44,900 nucleotides of DNA, taken from contig CANNKH010000003.1 in the NCBI GenBank assembly GCA_947504985.1, positions 1-44,900 on the forward strand. The letters are read 5' to 3'. Positions 1 through 10,987 of this stretch are shown in pieces. Below the pieces are notes generated by a model that was given only the letters and a program-made list of their open reading frames with translations, had not been told where the DNA came from and ran no database searches. The DNA is from Methylococcaceae bacterium. Its GTDB lineage: Bacteria > Pseudomonadota > Gammaproteobacteria > Methylococcales > Methylomonadaceae. The first letter of the stretch is position 1, and each line of letters opens with the position of its first letter. Both the position numbers and the translations under genes were made by a program.

Positions 1-274
1 CCTTTGTAACTGCTTGCCGGTTGCTATCAATAAAGAGGGAGGCTATTAGTTAGTTGGTGAAAAAGAAACTCCAAAATACTAATAAATCCTACTACGAACA
101 CCAGAATTTTGAGTGCTGCTTCAAATTGAGGTCGCACCCTTGGCGTAGTTGTTAATTAAATGGTTCTCGCGATTAAAAACTTTCAAAATGTGTTAGAATT
201 ATTTTCGTCACATAACTGTAATTAATGGTTATATCGACGTTAATAAAACAACAACAACTAGAGGATTAGTGAAT

Positions 275-652
275 ATGAAAAAAATCTTACTTTCTTTATT
301 GGTAGCGTCTTTTGTGGGCGTTGCTTCATCTCCAGTATTGGCTGAGGGTGATGCGGGTAGAATTACCTATCCACCTGTTGAAGCTATTGATATGGTTTCT
401 GGTAAAATTAAAGTTGCTATTGATGCAATAAGCAGCGGTTCAGATGGCGAAGCAGTTGCTGCTCTTATTAAAAGCGCGATGGATGCAAGCAAAGAAATCA
501 ATGCAAATGATAAAGTTGATATGGCTCGTTCAAAAGCTAATAATAAATTAAAATCTGCACGCACTCATGCCAAAGAATCAGCTTTACAAGAAGCTGAACA
601 AGAATTAAAAAGTGCACAAAAAAGCTTTCAAGATTTGAAAGGTTTGTTGTAA
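275..652 (+). CDS. Small secreted hypothetical protein, Ala/Lys/Glu-rich helical
   Basis: ORF 269..652 (GTG at 269, in-frame ATG at 275); signal peptide MKKILLSLLVASFVGVASSPVLAE; GAGG upstream; hairpin plus T-run after the stop. Confidence 0.75.
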   Translation: MKKILLSLLVASFVGVASSPVLAEGDAGRITYPPVEAIDMVSGKIKVAIDAISSGSDGEAVAALIKSAMDASKEINANDKVDMARSKANNKLKSARTHAKESALQEAEQELKSAQKSFQDLKGLL

Positions 653-660
653 AAACTATA

Positions 661-704
661 AAGCCATATCAGGAGGTTTTAATAATTTCTTGGTATGGCT
701 TTTA
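661..704 (+). terminator. Putative Rho-independent terminator after small secreted protein
   Basis: AAGCCATATCA ... TGGTATGGCTT stem (one G-U) followed by TTTT. Confidence 0.6.
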
Positions 705-832
705 AAAGCCACAGTCTTATTAACTATCTTTTTTAGCTAGGTAGCCCAAAATTAAGGTGTGCTTTTGATAATTCCCCATCAGTGTTATAAGTTTCTCCTG
801 CCATAAGCTTTGCCTCTTATTTTAAAACCTAT

Positions 833-2224
833 ATGACTTCAGTTAATACAGACAAGCTGTCTAGTGCACGATTTGCCCAAGCGACCGATGCGTTTGTTGA
901 GGTGTTTACCGCTTCGGTTGATTTTGATCAGCGTATGGCGCAGCAAGATATTCAGGGATCTATTGCTCATGCAACAATGCTTGGTGCATGTGGCATTGTC
1001 ACGGAGTACGAGTGTGATGTGATTGTTTCTGGTTTGCTGAAAATTAGCGAAGAAATAGAAAAGGGTGAATTTGTCTGGTCGGTAAAACAGGAAGATGTAC
1101 ATATGAATATAGAAGCTCGGCTCACCGATATAATTGGTGTGGCGGGTAAAAAATTACATACTGGTCGGTCTCGTAATGACCAGGTTGCTACAGATATTCG
1201 CCTTTATCTGCGAGCTGAGATTGAGCAGATTGCTGCAGGTATAAATCGATTGCAAATAGCTATTTTGAATTTAGCTGAGCAGAATGCAGATACTATTATG
1301 CCTGGTTTTACGCATTTGCAAGTTGCTCAGCCAATTACTTTTGGACATCATCTCATGGCGTGGTTTGAGATGTTAAGTCGTGATCAGGATCGGTTGCAAG
1401 ATTGCACCAAGCGCATCAATATAATGCCGTTGGGTGCGGCAGCATTGGCGGGAACCAGTTATCCCATAGATCGCAATCTGACAGCGAATCTACTTGGTTT
1501 TAGTGGTCCTTCTGCAAATTCGCTAGATTCAGTAAGTGATAGGGATTTCGCGATTGAGTTTACCTCAGCGGCTAGCTTGATCATGATGCATTTATCACGT
1601 TTTTCGGAAGAATTAATTTTGTGGTCTAGTGCGCAGTTTGATTTTATAGACATGCCTGATGCTTTCTGTACGGGGTCATCAATTATGCCGCAAAAGAAAA
1701 ATCCTGATGTGCCGGAGTTAGTGCGTGGCAAATCCGGTAGGGTGACAGGGCATTTAATATCATTGCTAATGTTAATGAAAAGTCAGCCCTTGGCATATAA
1801 CAAAGATAATCAGGAAGATAAAGAGCCGCTTTTTGATACGGTTGATACCTTAATCAATTGCTTGCGCGCTTATGCGGATATGGTTCCTCATATCAGTGCT
1901 AAAAAAGAAAATATGTATAATTCTGCGAAGCGCGGCTTTGCTACAGCGACCGACTTGGCTGATTATCTGGTACGTAAAGGTATGGCCTTTCGTGATGCTC
2001 ATGAGATTGTAGGTCAAGCTGTGCGCTTAGGGTTGGATACTGGTCGTGATTTATCGGAGCTTTCGTTAGTTGAGTTGCAGCGGTTTTCGGTTTTGATAGT
2101 AGAAGACGTTTTTGGCTGCTTGACGCTTGAAGGATCGGTTGCGGCACGTAAGCATATTGGTGGAACGGCTCCCGATACGGTAAGAAATGCCATTTCTTCT
2201 GCACGACAAAGGTTGTTGGCATGA
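833..2224 (+). CDS. argH: Argininosuccinate lyase
   Basis: 463 aa; fumarase/lyase superfamily signature [12 protein letters not shown], plus [13 protein letters not shown]. Confidence 0.95.
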   Translation: MTSVNTDKLSSARFAQATDAFVEVFTASVDFDQRMAQQDIQGSIAHATMLGACGIVTEYECDVIVSGLLKISEEIEKGEFVWSVKQEDVHMNIEARLTDIIGVAGKKLHTGRSRNDQVATDIRLYLRAEIEQIAAGINRLQIAILNLAEQNADTIMPGFTHLQVAQPITFGHHLMAWFEMLSRDQDRLQDCTKRINIMPLGAAALAGTSYPIDRNLTANLLGFSGPSANSLDSVSDRDFAIEFTSAASLIMMHLSRFSEELILWSSAQFDFIDMPDAFCTGSSIMPQKKNPDVPELVRGKSGRVTGHLISLLMLMKSQPLAYNKDNQEDKEPLFDTVDTLINCLRAYADMVPHISAKKENMYNSAKRGFATATDLADYLVRKGMAFRDAHEIVGQAVRLGLDTGRDLSELSLVELQRFSVLIVEDVFGCLTLEGSVAARKHIGGTAPDTVRNAISSARQRLLA

Positions 2225-2282
2225 TGCGCAGCGTCTTTATAAAAAAGATTACCTTTTTCAACTACGATAGGTAGGTGTACAA

Positions 2283-3818
2283 ATGACTGATTGGACTTCT
2301 GGTTATATAGCTGATATTGGTTATACCTATGGTTATTATCAAGAGCTTAACCCTCTGCGAGTAAAGTTTGCCTTTCTCAAGGCAGGGTTGGTAGCGCCTG
2401 AAATAGGTAGTGCTTGTGAGTTAGGTTTTGGTCAAGGAATGAGTGTTAATCTACATGCCGCTGCTTCAGTGACTCAGTGGTGTGGTACTGATTTTAATCC
2501 ATCTCAAGCGGGCTTTGGACAAGAGCTCGCTACAATTTCTGGTTCCGGTGCAAAATTGTACGATGAGGCTTTTGCTGATTTCGCTAATCGTTCTGACCTG
2601 CCAGATTTCGATTACATTGGTGTGCACGGCATTTGGAGTTGGATCAATGATGAGAATCGATATGTGATAGTGGATTTTATCCGTCGTAAACTTAAGGTAG
2701 GCGGAGTGCTTTATGTTAGTTATAACACATTGCCTGGATGGGCCGCTTTTGCGCCTATGCGTCACCTGATGACCGAGCATGCGGAAGTGATAGGTACAGA
2801 AGGTCACGGTATTGTTAGTCGCATTAATGGTGCTCTTGATTTTACCGAAAAGCTGCTGGCAACTAATCCTGCTTACGCGCGTGCCAATCCGCAAATTGTT
2901 GAGCGTATCAAGAAAATTAAAGAGCAAAATCGTCACTACTTGGCTCATGAATATTTTAATCGCGACTGGCATCCAATGCACTTTGCAACGATGGCGGAAT
3001 GGCTTGAGTCGGCCAAGTTAGGTTATGCTTGTTCCGCGCATTATCTTGATCATATTGATGCAGCCAATCTGACTGCTGAGCAACAAGTTTTTTTGAGTGA
3101 GATCCCTGATGTTATGCTTCGAGAGTCTGTGCGTGACTTCATGGTTAATCAGCAGTTTCGTAGGGATTACTGGGTTAAAGGGGCGCGCAAGCTTTCTATG
3201 CTAGAACAATCAGAGGCTTATCGTACGCAAAAGGTAATGTTAATTACCTATTACCAAGATGTATCCTTAAAAGTTAATGGTGCTCTGGGTGAAGTGACAA
3301 TGAGCAGTGAAATATATAACCCAATTATTGATCTATTGGCTGATTATAAGGTAAAGACTGTAGGCCAGATTGAGCAAGCAGTTAAAGATAAAGGTATATC
3401 ATTCACGCAATTGATAGAGGCTGTTGTCATGTTGACAGGTGCTGGATATTTAACTGCAGTACAGGAAGATGGTTTGATTGTTAAGGCAAAAAAACATACA
3501 GATAAGCTGAATATTTATATTATCAACAAGGCGCGTAGCAGCACTGATATTAGCTATCTAGCTAGTCCAGTGACTGGTGGTGGTGTGGCAGTAGGACGCT
3601 TCCAACAGCTTTTTCTGCTGGCTATTAGTCAAGGTAAAAAGCAGCCTGCAGATCTTGCGGTGTATGTATGGCAGGTTTTGGCTATGCAAGGTCAGAAGAT
3701 TATTAAGGAGGGTAAGATGTTAGAAGCTATAGAGGATAATATTGAAGAGCTAACAGTCCAGGCATCAACGTTTATCGAAAAACAACTCCCAATTTTAAAA
3801 TCGTTACAAATTGGTTAA
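2283..3818 (+). CDS. SAM-dependent methyltransferase with C-terminal methyltransferase-regulatory region
   Basis: 511 aa; SAM-binding motif ACELGFGQGMSVNLHAA, IGVHGIWSWI, LYVSYNTLPGWAAFAPMRHL typical of regulatory-domain methyltransferases. Confidence 0.75.
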   Translation: MTDWTSGYIADIGYTYGYYQELNPLRVKFAFLKAGLVAPEIGSACELGFGQGMSVNLHAAASVTQWCGTDFNPSQAGFGQELATISGSGAKLYDEAFADFANRSDLPDFDYIGVHGIWSWINDENRYVIVDFIRRKLKVGGVLYVSYNTLPGWAAFAPMRHLMTEHAEVIGTEGHGIVSRINGALDFTEKLLATNPAYARANPQIVERIKKIKEQNRHYLAHEYFNRDWHPMHFATMAEWLESAKLGYACSAHYLDHIDAANLTAEQQVFLSEIPDVMLRESVRDFMVNQQFRRDYWVKGARKLSMLEQSEAYRTQKVMLITYYQDVSLKVNGALGEVTMSSEIYNPIIDLLADYKVKTVGQIEQAVKDKGISFTQLIEAVVMLTGAGYLTAVQEDGLIVKAKKHTDKLNIYIINKARSSTDISYLASPVTGGGVAVGRFQQLFLLAISQGKKQPADLAVYVWQVLAMQGQKIIKEGKMLEAIEDNIEELTVQASTFIEKQLPILKSLQIG

Positions 3819-3950
3819 AGCGAAAATATGTTTCGATATTCTAATGGTATTGCTAATACTGATTACAAAATCAAATACATTTTTCTATATATGCTGATAT
3901 GCTGTTGATAATTTGACGATATTATTATTTACCTATATCATTTGGCGGTT

Positions 3951-4478
3951 ATGTTAGAGCGATTACCAGAATACATAGATCCTTTGTACTTAGCGGATAA
4001 GCGAGGTGCTTTAAAGGGTCGGATTCCCATAAATAGTTTAAGTCGTTTGGCTGATATACTTCAAAATGATGAGGGGACTATTTTCGTTGAGCTTTTTTTT
4101 GGACGAGAGGGACGGTTGGCCTTCTGTGAGGGTCATATAGAAGCTGTACTTGTCTTAAAGTGTCAAAATTGTTTGGAGGCGATTGAATTGCCTGTAAACA
4201 GCTCGATTAAATTAGGTATTGTTGTATCGATAGATCAAGCAAATAAATTACCGGAGGAGTATGAACCGCTCTTAGTTCAAGAAGGTAATATGCTTCTTAA
4301 AAACATTATTGAAGACGAGCTACTACTTATGCTACCTACATTTCCAAAGCATAAGAGTCGTTGTTTTGTTTCGAATCCAAATAATAGCAAAGTAGATTTA
4401 TTATTTAATGGCGACTTGTCGCTCCCTGAAAATCCTTTTTCCATCTTAGTCAATCTAAAAAATACTGGAGATTTATAA
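3951..4478 (+). CDS. yceD: YceD/DUF177 family protein
   Basis: Immediately upstream of rpmF; conserved [14 protein letters not shown] region; ORF track starts at TTG 3942, ATG at 3951 is likelier. Confidence 0.85.
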   Translation: MLERLPEYIDPLYLADKRGALKGRIPINSLSRLADILQNDEGTIFVELFFGREGRLAFCEGHIEAVLVLKCQNCLEAIELPVNSSIKLGIVVSIDQANKLPEEYEPLLVQEGNMLLKNIIEDELLLMLPTFPKHKSRCFVSNPNNSKVDLLFNGDLSLPENPFSILVNLKNTGDL

Positions 4479-4660
4479 TGGCCGTACAGAAAAGTAAAGT
4501 AACACGTTCAAGACGTGGTCAGCGTCGATCACATGATGCTTTAACTAGCAAAGCGTTGTCCCAAGATCCGATAACGGGCGAAACTCATTTACGTCATCAC
4601 ATGACACCAGATGGTTATTTTAAGGGACGCCAAATTGTAGGTGCGGTTGAAGAGGATTAA
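4478..4660 (+). CDS. rpmF: 50S ribosomal protein L32
   Basis: 60 aa [22 protein letters not shown]..., canonical L32. Confidence 0.97.
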   Translation: MAVQKSKVTRSRRGQRRSHDALTSKALSQDPITGETHLRHHMTPDGYFKGRQIVGAVEED

Positions 4661-4689
4661 TTGTCTTCTTGAGTTGTTATTGATGCCAT

Positions 4690-4717
4690 GCCGAACCATT
4701 AAATGATTCGGCTTTTT
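4690..4717 (+). terminator. Terminator/attenuator-like hairpin between rpmF and plsX
   Basis: GCCGAAcCATtaaATGaTTCGGC followed by TTTTT. Confidence 0.6.
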
Positions 4718-4744
4718 ACCATAACTGCGGAGTCAATAGGCAGC

Positions 4745-5773
4745 GTGAGCTTAACAATTTCGATTGATGCAATGGGCGGGGATTATGGTCCTGATGTGAC
4801 AATACCCGCATCGTTAGATTGTTTAAAAAACAATCCAAATCTAGAGTTGATTTTAGTAGGCGATGAGGCTGTTTTAAAGCATCGGTTAGCTGAAGCAATG
4901 ACCACCTATCGGGGGCGGCTATTTTTTGAGCATGCTTCTCAGTGTGTTGGCATGGATGAGTCACCATCAAAGGCTCTGAAGAACAAAAAAGACTCTTCTA
5001 TGCGCGTGGCTATTAATTTGGTTCGTGATGGGCGCGCCGATGCTTGTGTTAGTGCCGGAAATACCGGTGCGTTAATGGCAACTGCACGCTTTGTTTTGAA
5101 AATGATTCCAGGAATTGATCGCCCTGCCATTATTTCTACATTACCATCGATTTATGGTCACACGCATGCGCTGGATCTTGGTGCAAACGTAGATTGCACA
5201 GCAGAGCATCTTTTTCAGTTTGCTGTTATGGGTGCTGAATTGGTTAAAGCCATAGAAAATATAGACAATCCAACTATCGGTTTGTTAAATATCGGCGAAG
5301 AAGATGTTAAAGGTAATGAGCAGGTTAAGTCGGCTGCAAAGTTGCTAGAAAGCTCGACATTGAATTATATCGGTTATGTAGAGGGCGATTCATTAACCGC
5401 TGGGCATGTTAAGGTTGATTTGATTGTTGCAGATGGATTCGTCGGCAATGTTGCGCTGAAATCAATTGAGGGTGCAGCGAAAATGATAGGTGCCGGATTG
5501 AAAGCTGCTTTTGGTAAGAATATGTTTACTCGATTGGCTGGGTTAATTGCCTATCCCGTGCTTAGATCATTTAAAAATCATATTGATCCCCGTCGTTATA
5601 ATGGCGCAAGCTTTTTAGGTCTTCGTGGACTAGTTATTAAAAGTCACGGTGGAGCGGATGTGCTGGCGTTTAAAACAGCGATCCAGCTTGCTGCTTGTGA
5701 AGCAGAACAAGATGTGATTAGAAAGATAAGTGAGCAAGTTGAAAAAACGCTGGCTCTTAGAGAAACAGCATGA
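4745..5773 (+). CDS. plsX: Phosphate acyltransferase PlsX
   Basis: [20 protein letters not shown] and [11 protein letters not shown] motifs; ORF track starts at ATG 4703 inside the hairpin, so GTG 4745 is proposed. Confidence 0.92.
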   Translation: MSLTISIDAMGGDYGPDVTIPASLDCLKNNPNLELILVGDEAVLKHRLAEAMTTYRGRLFFEHASQCVGMDESPSKALKNKKDSSMRVAINLVRDGRADACVSAGNTGALMATARFVLKMIPGIDRPAIISTLPSIYGHTHALDLGANVDCTAEHLFQFAVMGAELVKAIENIDNPTIGLLNIGEEDVKGNEQVKSAAKLLESSTLNYIGYVEGDSLTAGHVKVDLIVADGFVGNVALKSIEGAAKMIGAGLKAAFGKNMFTRLAGLIAYPVLRSFKNHIDPRRYNGASFLGLRGLVIKSHGGADVLAFKTAIQLAACEAEQDVIRKISEQVEKTLALRETA

Positions 5774-6738
5774 CCCGTTATTCAAGAATAATTGGTACAG
5801 GTGGTTATTTGCCTGAAGAAATTCGTACAAATGAGCATATATCAAATACAGTTGATACTTCGGATAGCTGGATTTTTGAGCGTACAGGTATAAAAAGCCG
5901 TCGTATTGCAGGTTTCCATGAAACTGCTTCCAGTATGGCTGAAATTGCCGCAAGACAGGCTATAGCTGTAGCGGATTGCAATCTTGAAGATATTGATCTC
6001 ATTATTGTTGCGACAGGTACGCCTGATCGTGTTTATCCAAGCACTGGCTGTTTATTACAAAAGCGTTTAGGTATTAAAAACTGTGTGGCCTTTGATATTC
6101 AAGCGGCCTGTTCAGGATCGATATTTGCTTTAAGTATTGCCGATCAATATATTAAATCAGGGGCAGCAAATAAAGTGCTTGTTGTGGGTACAGAGATTTG
6201 TTCGCGTATAGTTGATTGGACGGATCGCAGCACTTGTATTCTATTTGGTGATGGTGCTGGTGCTTTATTGCTTGGTGTTTCAGAGGAAACCGGTATTTTA
6301 TCCACACATATTCATTCTGATGGCGAATATGAAGATTTGCTTTATTGCCCTAATCCTCAGGTAGCAACCGATGAAAGCGATAAACAAGCAGGCTATATTA
6401 ATATGCGTGGTAACGAGGTGTTTAAAGTCGCTGTTAACACGCTAGGGCGTATTGTTGATGAAACGCTTGAAGCAAATAATATGGATAAATCGGAAATAAA
6501 TTGGCTGGTTCCTCATCAGGCAAACATACGAATTATCGCAGCAACAGCAAAAAAATTGAAAATGTCGATGGATCAGGTCGTTGTAACGCTTGAAACCCAG
6601 GGTAATACTTCGTCAGCTTCAGTATTGCTTGCTTTTAATGAGGCGGTTCGCGATGGTCGGATTCAGCGTGGGCAAGTAATTTTGCTCGAAGCTTTTGGGG
6701 CAGGATTCACTTGGGGTTCTGCATTAGTCAAGTACTAA
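5770..6738 (+). CDS. fabH: Beta-ketoacyl-ACP synthase III
   Basis: 322 aa; [14 protein letters not shown] active-site Cys, [21 protein letters not shown] overlap with plsX. Confidence 0.96.
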   Translation: MTRYSRIIGTGGYLPEEIRTNEHISNTVDTSDSWIFERTGIKSRRIAGFHETASSMAEIAARQAIAVADCNLEDIDLIIVATGTPDRVYPSTGCLLQKRLGIKNCVAFDIQAACSGSIFALSIADQYIKSGAANKVLVVGTEICSRIVDWTDRSTCILFGDGAGALLLGVSEETGILSTHIHSDGEYEDLLYCPNPQVATDESDKQAGYINMRGNEVFKVAVNTLGRIVDETLEANNMDKSEINWLVPHQANIRIIAATAKKLKMSMDQVVVTLETQGNTSSASVLLAFNEAVRDGRIQRGQVILLEAFGAGFTWGSALVKY

Positions 6739-6752
6739 ATAATAGTTGTGTG

Positions 6753-7703
6753 ATGAGCAAGCAGTTTTATAATTTAGCTTTTGTTTTTCCCGGACAGGGT
6801 TCACAGTCTGTTGGCATGTTAACCGAATTGGCTGATAGCTATCCTGAAGTAAAGCTCACCTTTGAACGGGCATCCGATGTGTTAAGTATAGATTTATGGT
6901 CTATAGTCACAGAGGATAAGCAGCGTCAGCTCGATCAAACTCACAATACACAGCCTATTATGTTGGCAGCAGGTGTTGCGATATGGGAGGTATGGTGTAA
7001 GCGTAGCGGTGTGCGTCCAGCATGGATGGCTGGTCATAGCTTAGGTGAATATACTGCTTTGGTTTGTGCTGAAGCAATGTCTTTTGAAGATGGCATAAAA
7101 TTGGTGACCGCTAGGGGGCATTTGATGCAGCAGGCTGTCCCAGAAGGTGTAGGTGCTATGGCTGCTATTTTGGGGCTGGATGATTATCAGGTAGTTAATG
7201 TTTGTTCTGAAGTCGCAGGTTCCGAGATTGTTTCTGCTGTTAATTTTAATACCCAAGGGCAGGTAGTGATTGCTGGTCATGTTGCGGCTGTTGAAAGAGC
7301 GATGGTTGCAGCTAAAAAACTCGGTGCCAAGCGCTCAATACCTATACCTGTTAGTGTACCTTCGCATTGTGCATTGATGCAGCCAGCCGCAGAAAAGCTT
7401 GTAGACTATTTGCGAGACATCCAGATTGATACGCCAAAAATAACACTTATTCATAACGTCGATGTCGCTTCCCATAGCGCGCCCGATGTTATCAGAAATG
7501 TATTAAAAGAACAGTTATACAAGCCTGTGCGCTGGGTTGATTCCATTAGATTTATGCGCGATCAGGGAGTTACCTGTTTTGTAGAATGTGGTCCTGGTAA
7601 AGTTTTGCTTGGACTTAATAAACGCATCGCTAAAGAGTCGGAGCATTTGGCAATTAATGATTCCGAAACAATAAATAAACTGTTGGAACATTTCAATGAG
7701 TAA
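6753..7703 (+). CDS. fabD: Malonyl-CoA-ACP transacylase
   Basis: FVFPGQGSQSVGM, GHSLGEYTAL; ATG at 6753 preferred over the 6711 extension. Confidence 0.95.
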   Translation: MSKQFYNLAFVFPGQGSQSVGMLTELADSYPEVKLTFERASDVLSIDLWSIVTEDKQRQLDQTHNTQPIMLAAGVAIWEVWCKRSGVRPAWMAGHSLGEYTALVCAEAMSFEDGIKLVTARGHLMQQAVPEGVGAMAAILGLDDYQVVNVCSEVAGSEIVSAVNFNTQGQVVIAGHVAAVERAMVAAKKLGAKRSIPIPVSVPSHCALMQPAAEKLVDYLRDIQIDTPKITLIHNVDVASHSAPDVIRNVLKEQLYKPVRWVDSIRFMRDQGVTCFVECGPGKVLLGLNKRIAKESEHLAINDSETINKLLEHFNE

Positions 7704-8424
7704 ACACATCGCGTTGGTGACAGGTGCCAGTCGAGGTATAGGTAAGGCAATTGCTGAACAGTTAGTCGGGGATGGTTTTTTTGTAGTAGGCACGGCAACA
7801 TCGGATAGCGGAGCAGATGCTATTTCTGCTTATTTGGGCAAGAATGGCAAAGGCGTTATGCTTGACGTGGCGAATCCAGATTCTGTCGATGCCGTTATTA
7901 AAGTGGTTAATGATGAGTGGGGTACGCCGACTATTTTGGTCAATAATGCTGGTATAACCCGTGATAATTTGTTGATGCGCATGAAAGATGATGAGTGGGA
8001 TGATATTATCAATACTAATCTGACTTCAGTTTTTCGCATGAGTAAAGCAGTACTGCGAGGCATGATGAAAGCCAAAACAGGACGTATTATTAATATTTCA
8101 TCAGTAGTTGGTGTTACCGGTAATGCGGGACAGGCAAATTATGCGGCAGCAAAAGCAGGAATAATTGGTTTTACCAAATCAATGGCTAAAGAAGTAGGCT
8201 CAAGGAACATAACGATCAATACGGTTGCTCCTGGATTTATTGATACTGATATGACCAAGGAATTGAGTGAAGACATTAAAAACGGTTTATTGAATTCTAT
8301 TCCGCTTTCTAGGTTGGGTTCTGCAAAAGAAGTTGCGCATGCCGTTGCCTTTCTGGCATCCGAGGGTGCATCTTATATTACCGGAGAGACCATTCATGTG
8401 AATGGTGGTTTGTTTATGCCTTAA
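7696..8424 (+). CDS. fabG: 3-oxoacyl-ACP reductase
   Basis: SDR: VTGASRGIGKAIA, NNAGITRDNLLMRM, YAAAKAG. Confidence 0.96.
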   Translation: MSKHIALVTGASRGIGKAIAEQLVGDGFFVVGTATSDSGADAISAYLGKNGKGVMLDVANPDSVDAVIKVVNDEWGTPTILVNNAGITRDNLLMRMKDDEWDDIINTNLTSVFRMSKAVLRGMMKAKTGRIINISSVVGVTGNAGQANYAAAKAGIIGFTKSMAKEVGSRNITINTVAPGFIDTDMTKELSEDIKNGLLNSIPLSRLGSAKEVAHAVAFLASEGASYITGETIHVNGGLFMP

Positions 8425-8426
8425 TA

Positions 8427-8456
8427 TTGTGACATTGTTGCAATATAAAGTATAAT
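8427..8456 (+). promoter_or_regulatory. Candidate sigma-70 promoter for acpP
   Basis: TTGTGA (8427-8432), 18-bp spacer, TATAAT (8451-8456). Confidence 0.5.
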
Positions 8457-8558
8457 TTGCCGCCGTCTGGGATTGCCGGGGACGGGATTTCCAGAAACAC
8501 TATAACGACACTTTTGTAAGTTGGACATAAAAACTTACATTGTTTGAGGATAATAATT

Positions 8559-8789
8559 ATGAGTAACATTGAAGAGCGAGTAAAAAAGATTGTTGCGGAG
8601 CAACTGGGTGTTAAGGAAGATATTGCTACAGATGCTTCTTTTGTAGATGATCTTGGTGCTGATTCTCTGGATACAGTTGAACTCGTGATGGCTCTTGAAG
8701 AAGAATTCGAATGTGAAATTCCAGACGAAGATGCTGAAAAAATCACAACTGTTCAGCAAGCTATTGATTACGTAGAAAAAAACGTTTAA
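8559..8789 (+). CDS. acpP: Acyl carrier protein
   Basis: [18 protein letters not shown]...[20 protein letters not shown] with the phosphopantetheine DSL motif; ATG 8559 preceded by GAGG. Confidence 0.97.
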   Translation: MSNIEERVKKIVAEQLGVKEDIATDASFVDDLGADSLDTVELVMALEEEFECEIPDEDAEKITTVQQAIDYVEKNV

Positions 8790-8795
8790 TTTAGT

Positions 8796-8828
8796 TTTTA
8801 GTGGATGAGGTTTTTTCATCCACTAAAA
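8796..8828. other. Perfect 13-bp hairpin in acpP-fabF intergenic region
   Basis: TTTTAGTGGATGA-ggttttt-TCATCCACTAAAA; no U-tract after the 3' arm. Confidence 0.6.
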
Positions 8829-8873
8829 CATTTCCTGTTTAGTCCTATCCCCCTTCTTTCACGGTAAATTACA

Positions 8874-10118
8874 TTGAGCAGACGTCGAGTTGTAATAACT
8901 GGATTGGGTGCCGTTACCCCTTTAGCTAATACTGTTTCAGAGACTTGGGACGGAATTATTAATGGTAAAAGCGGTATAAGTTCAATCGATTCATTTAATA
9001 TTTCGCCCTTTGCAACCACTTTTGGCGGAGTTATCAGAAACTTTGATATTACCCGTTATATCGCTGAAAAAGATGCCAAACGAATGGATGGTTTTATTCA
9101 TTATGGTATTGCCGCAGGCTGCCAAGCTTTTGAAGATTGCGGAATTGAAGTGACTGAAGCTAATGCCGAACGTATAGGAGTTGCCGTTGGTTCTGGAATA
9201 GGCGGTATCACTGGCATTGAAGAATGCTATGCCCTTTATGAAAAAGGCGGCCCGCGTCGTATATCACCTTTTTTTGTTCCCGGTAATATTACCAACATGA
9301 TTTCTGGGAATCTTTCGATTAAATACGGATTAAAAGGTCCTAATTACGCGATCGTTACTGCTTGTGCAACGGGTACGCATAATATTGGTGACGCAGCACG
9401 CTTGGTTATGTATGGCGATGCAGATGTTATGATTGCTGGAGGTGCAGAGCGTTGTACAACATCTCCGACAGCAATGGGTGGATTTGCCTCGGCAAAAGCG
9501 TTATCGCGCCGTAATGATGATCCGCAAGCAGCAAGTCGCCCGTGGGATAAGGATAGAGATGGTTTCGTTTTAAGCGATGGTGCTGGTGTAGTGGTACTTG
9601 AAGAGCTTGAACATGCGAAAAGCAGGGGAGCAAAAATTTACGCCGAATTGGTTGGTTTTGGCATGAGTGGAGATGCCTACCATATAACAACACCATCAGA
9701 AGGTGGTGAGGGCGCCGCACGTTGTATGCGAAATGCCCTTCGAGATGCAGGCTTAAATGCCATTGATGTTGATTATATCAATGCGCATGGCACTTCTACG
9801 CCCGCTGGAGATTTGGGTGAAACTTACGCAATGAAGGCAGCATTGGGCGATCATGCTTATAAAACCGCCATTAGCTCAACCAAATCTATGATCGGTCATT
9901 TACTAGGGGCTGCAGGCGGTATTGAAGCTGTATTGACCGCATTAAGTATCAAAAATCAAATTGCACCTCCGACAATAAATCTTGAAAATCAAGATCCTAA
10001 ATGTGATCTTGATTTTGTGCCTAACATTGCTAGAGAGATGGAAATTAATGTTGCAATGTCTAACTCCTTCGGATTTGGTGGTACTAATGGCACGTTGGTA
10101 TTTAAACGTTACGGATAG
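8874..10118 (+). CDS. fabF: Beta-ketoacyl-ACP synthase II
   Basis: 414 aa; RRVVITGLGAVTPL, TACATGTHNIGDAARL, NAHGTSTPAGD; apparent TTG start. Confidence 0.95.
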   Translation: MSRRRVVITGLGAVTPLANTVSETWDGIINGKSGISSIDSFNISPFATTFGGVIRNFDITRYIAEKDAKRMDGFIHYGIAAGCQAFEDCGIEVTEANAERIGVAVGSGIGGITGIEECYALYEKGGPRRISPFFVPGNITNMISGNLSIKYGLKGPNYAIVTACATGTHNIGDAARLVMYGDADVMIAGGAERCTTSPTAMGGFASAKALSRRNDDPQAASRPWDKDRDGFVLSDGAGVVVLEELEHAKSRGAKIYAELVGFGMSGDAYHITTPSEGGEGAARCMRNALRDAGLNAIDVDYINAHGTSTPAGDLGETYAMKAALGDHAYKTAISSTKSMIGHLLGAAGGIEAVLTALSIKNQIAPPTINLENQDPKCDLDFVPNIAREMEINVAMSNSFGFGGTNGTLVFKRYG

Positions 10119-10987
10119 TGTTTTGGGATACTTTTTTTCTAGCACTAATGTTTCTCGTCAATGGTGAAAGCAGGACGCATATTGAAATAACCGATCGTGG
10201 TTTTCAATACGGTGACGGATTGTTTGAAACGATCAAAGTCATCAATAAACGACCTGCTTTTGTTGATCTTCACTTAAGCAGATTACAGTCGGGTTGTCGA
10301 AGGCTTTACATTCCTCTCCCTGACTTTCAAATACTGATCTTCGAAGCCGAAACGCTCTGTAAACAATTTTGCACTGATAGTTTGGCTGTTCTTAAGCTGA
10401 TAATAACTCGAGGTTCTGGAGGTCGCGGTTACAGACAGCCTGATTTGATTCAGCCTACTCGGATTCTTAGCTTACATCCTTTTCCTGATTATCCACTTAG
10501 TTATCAAACAGAAGGCATCATTGCCCGTTTTTGCGATACTCAATTGGGATTAAATCCTGTACTGGCAGGTATTAAACATCTCAATCGTCTTGAGCAGGTT
10601 TTAGCCCGAGCGGAATGGTGTCACTCTTCTATCCAAGAAGGCATCATGCTTGATGTTAATCATCATGTCATTGAAGGTACAATGACAAATCTTTTTTATA
10701 TCAAAAATAATACGCTTTATACTGCCGAGCTAACATCTTCAGGTGTCGCAGGTATCATGCGCACTATCATCATGACATTGTCCTCTCTGAAGGGACTTGA
10801 TGTGGTTGAACATGTTTTTACTAAAAATGAGCTGTTATGCGCAGATGAGATTTTTTTTAGCAATTCCATTATTGGTATCTGGCCGGTTAAACAAATCGAA
10901 ACGCATTATTTTTCAGTGGGTCCAATAACTCGACAAATTCAGCTGTGGATAGACGACATTAAGTATGAAACTTTCAGTGTTGACTAA
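10118..10987 (+). CDS. pabC: Aminodeoxychorismate lyase (class IV PLP aminotransferase)
   Basis: ITDRGFQYGDGLFETIKV, IKHLNRLEQVLAR; fab operon position. Confidence 0.9.
   Translation: MFWDTFFLALMFLVNGESRTHIEITDRGFQYGDGLFETIKVINKRPAFVDLHLSRLQSGCRRLYIPLPDFQILIFEAETLCKQFCTDSLAVLKLIITRGSGGRGYRQPDLIQPTRILSLHPFPDYPLSYQTEGIIARFCDTQLGLNPVLAGIKHLNRLEQVLARAEWCHSSIQEGIMLDVNHHVIEGTMTNLFYIKNNTLYTAELTSSGVAGIMRTIIMTLSSLKGLDVVEHVFTKNELLCADEIFFSNSIIGIWPVKQIETHYFSVGPITRQIQLWIDDIKYETFSVD

Noticed and set aside
839-2261. Antisense ORFs opposite argH (839-1102, 1459-1731, 1941-2261 minus)
   Set aside because: They lie fully or mostly inside a confidently assigned gene, have low-complexity translations and no recognisable domain; expected by chance.
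6711-6752. N-terminal extension of fabD in the ORF track
   Set aside because: It overlaps the fabH 3' end; MSKQFYNLAFVFPGQGSQ at 6753 is the expected start.
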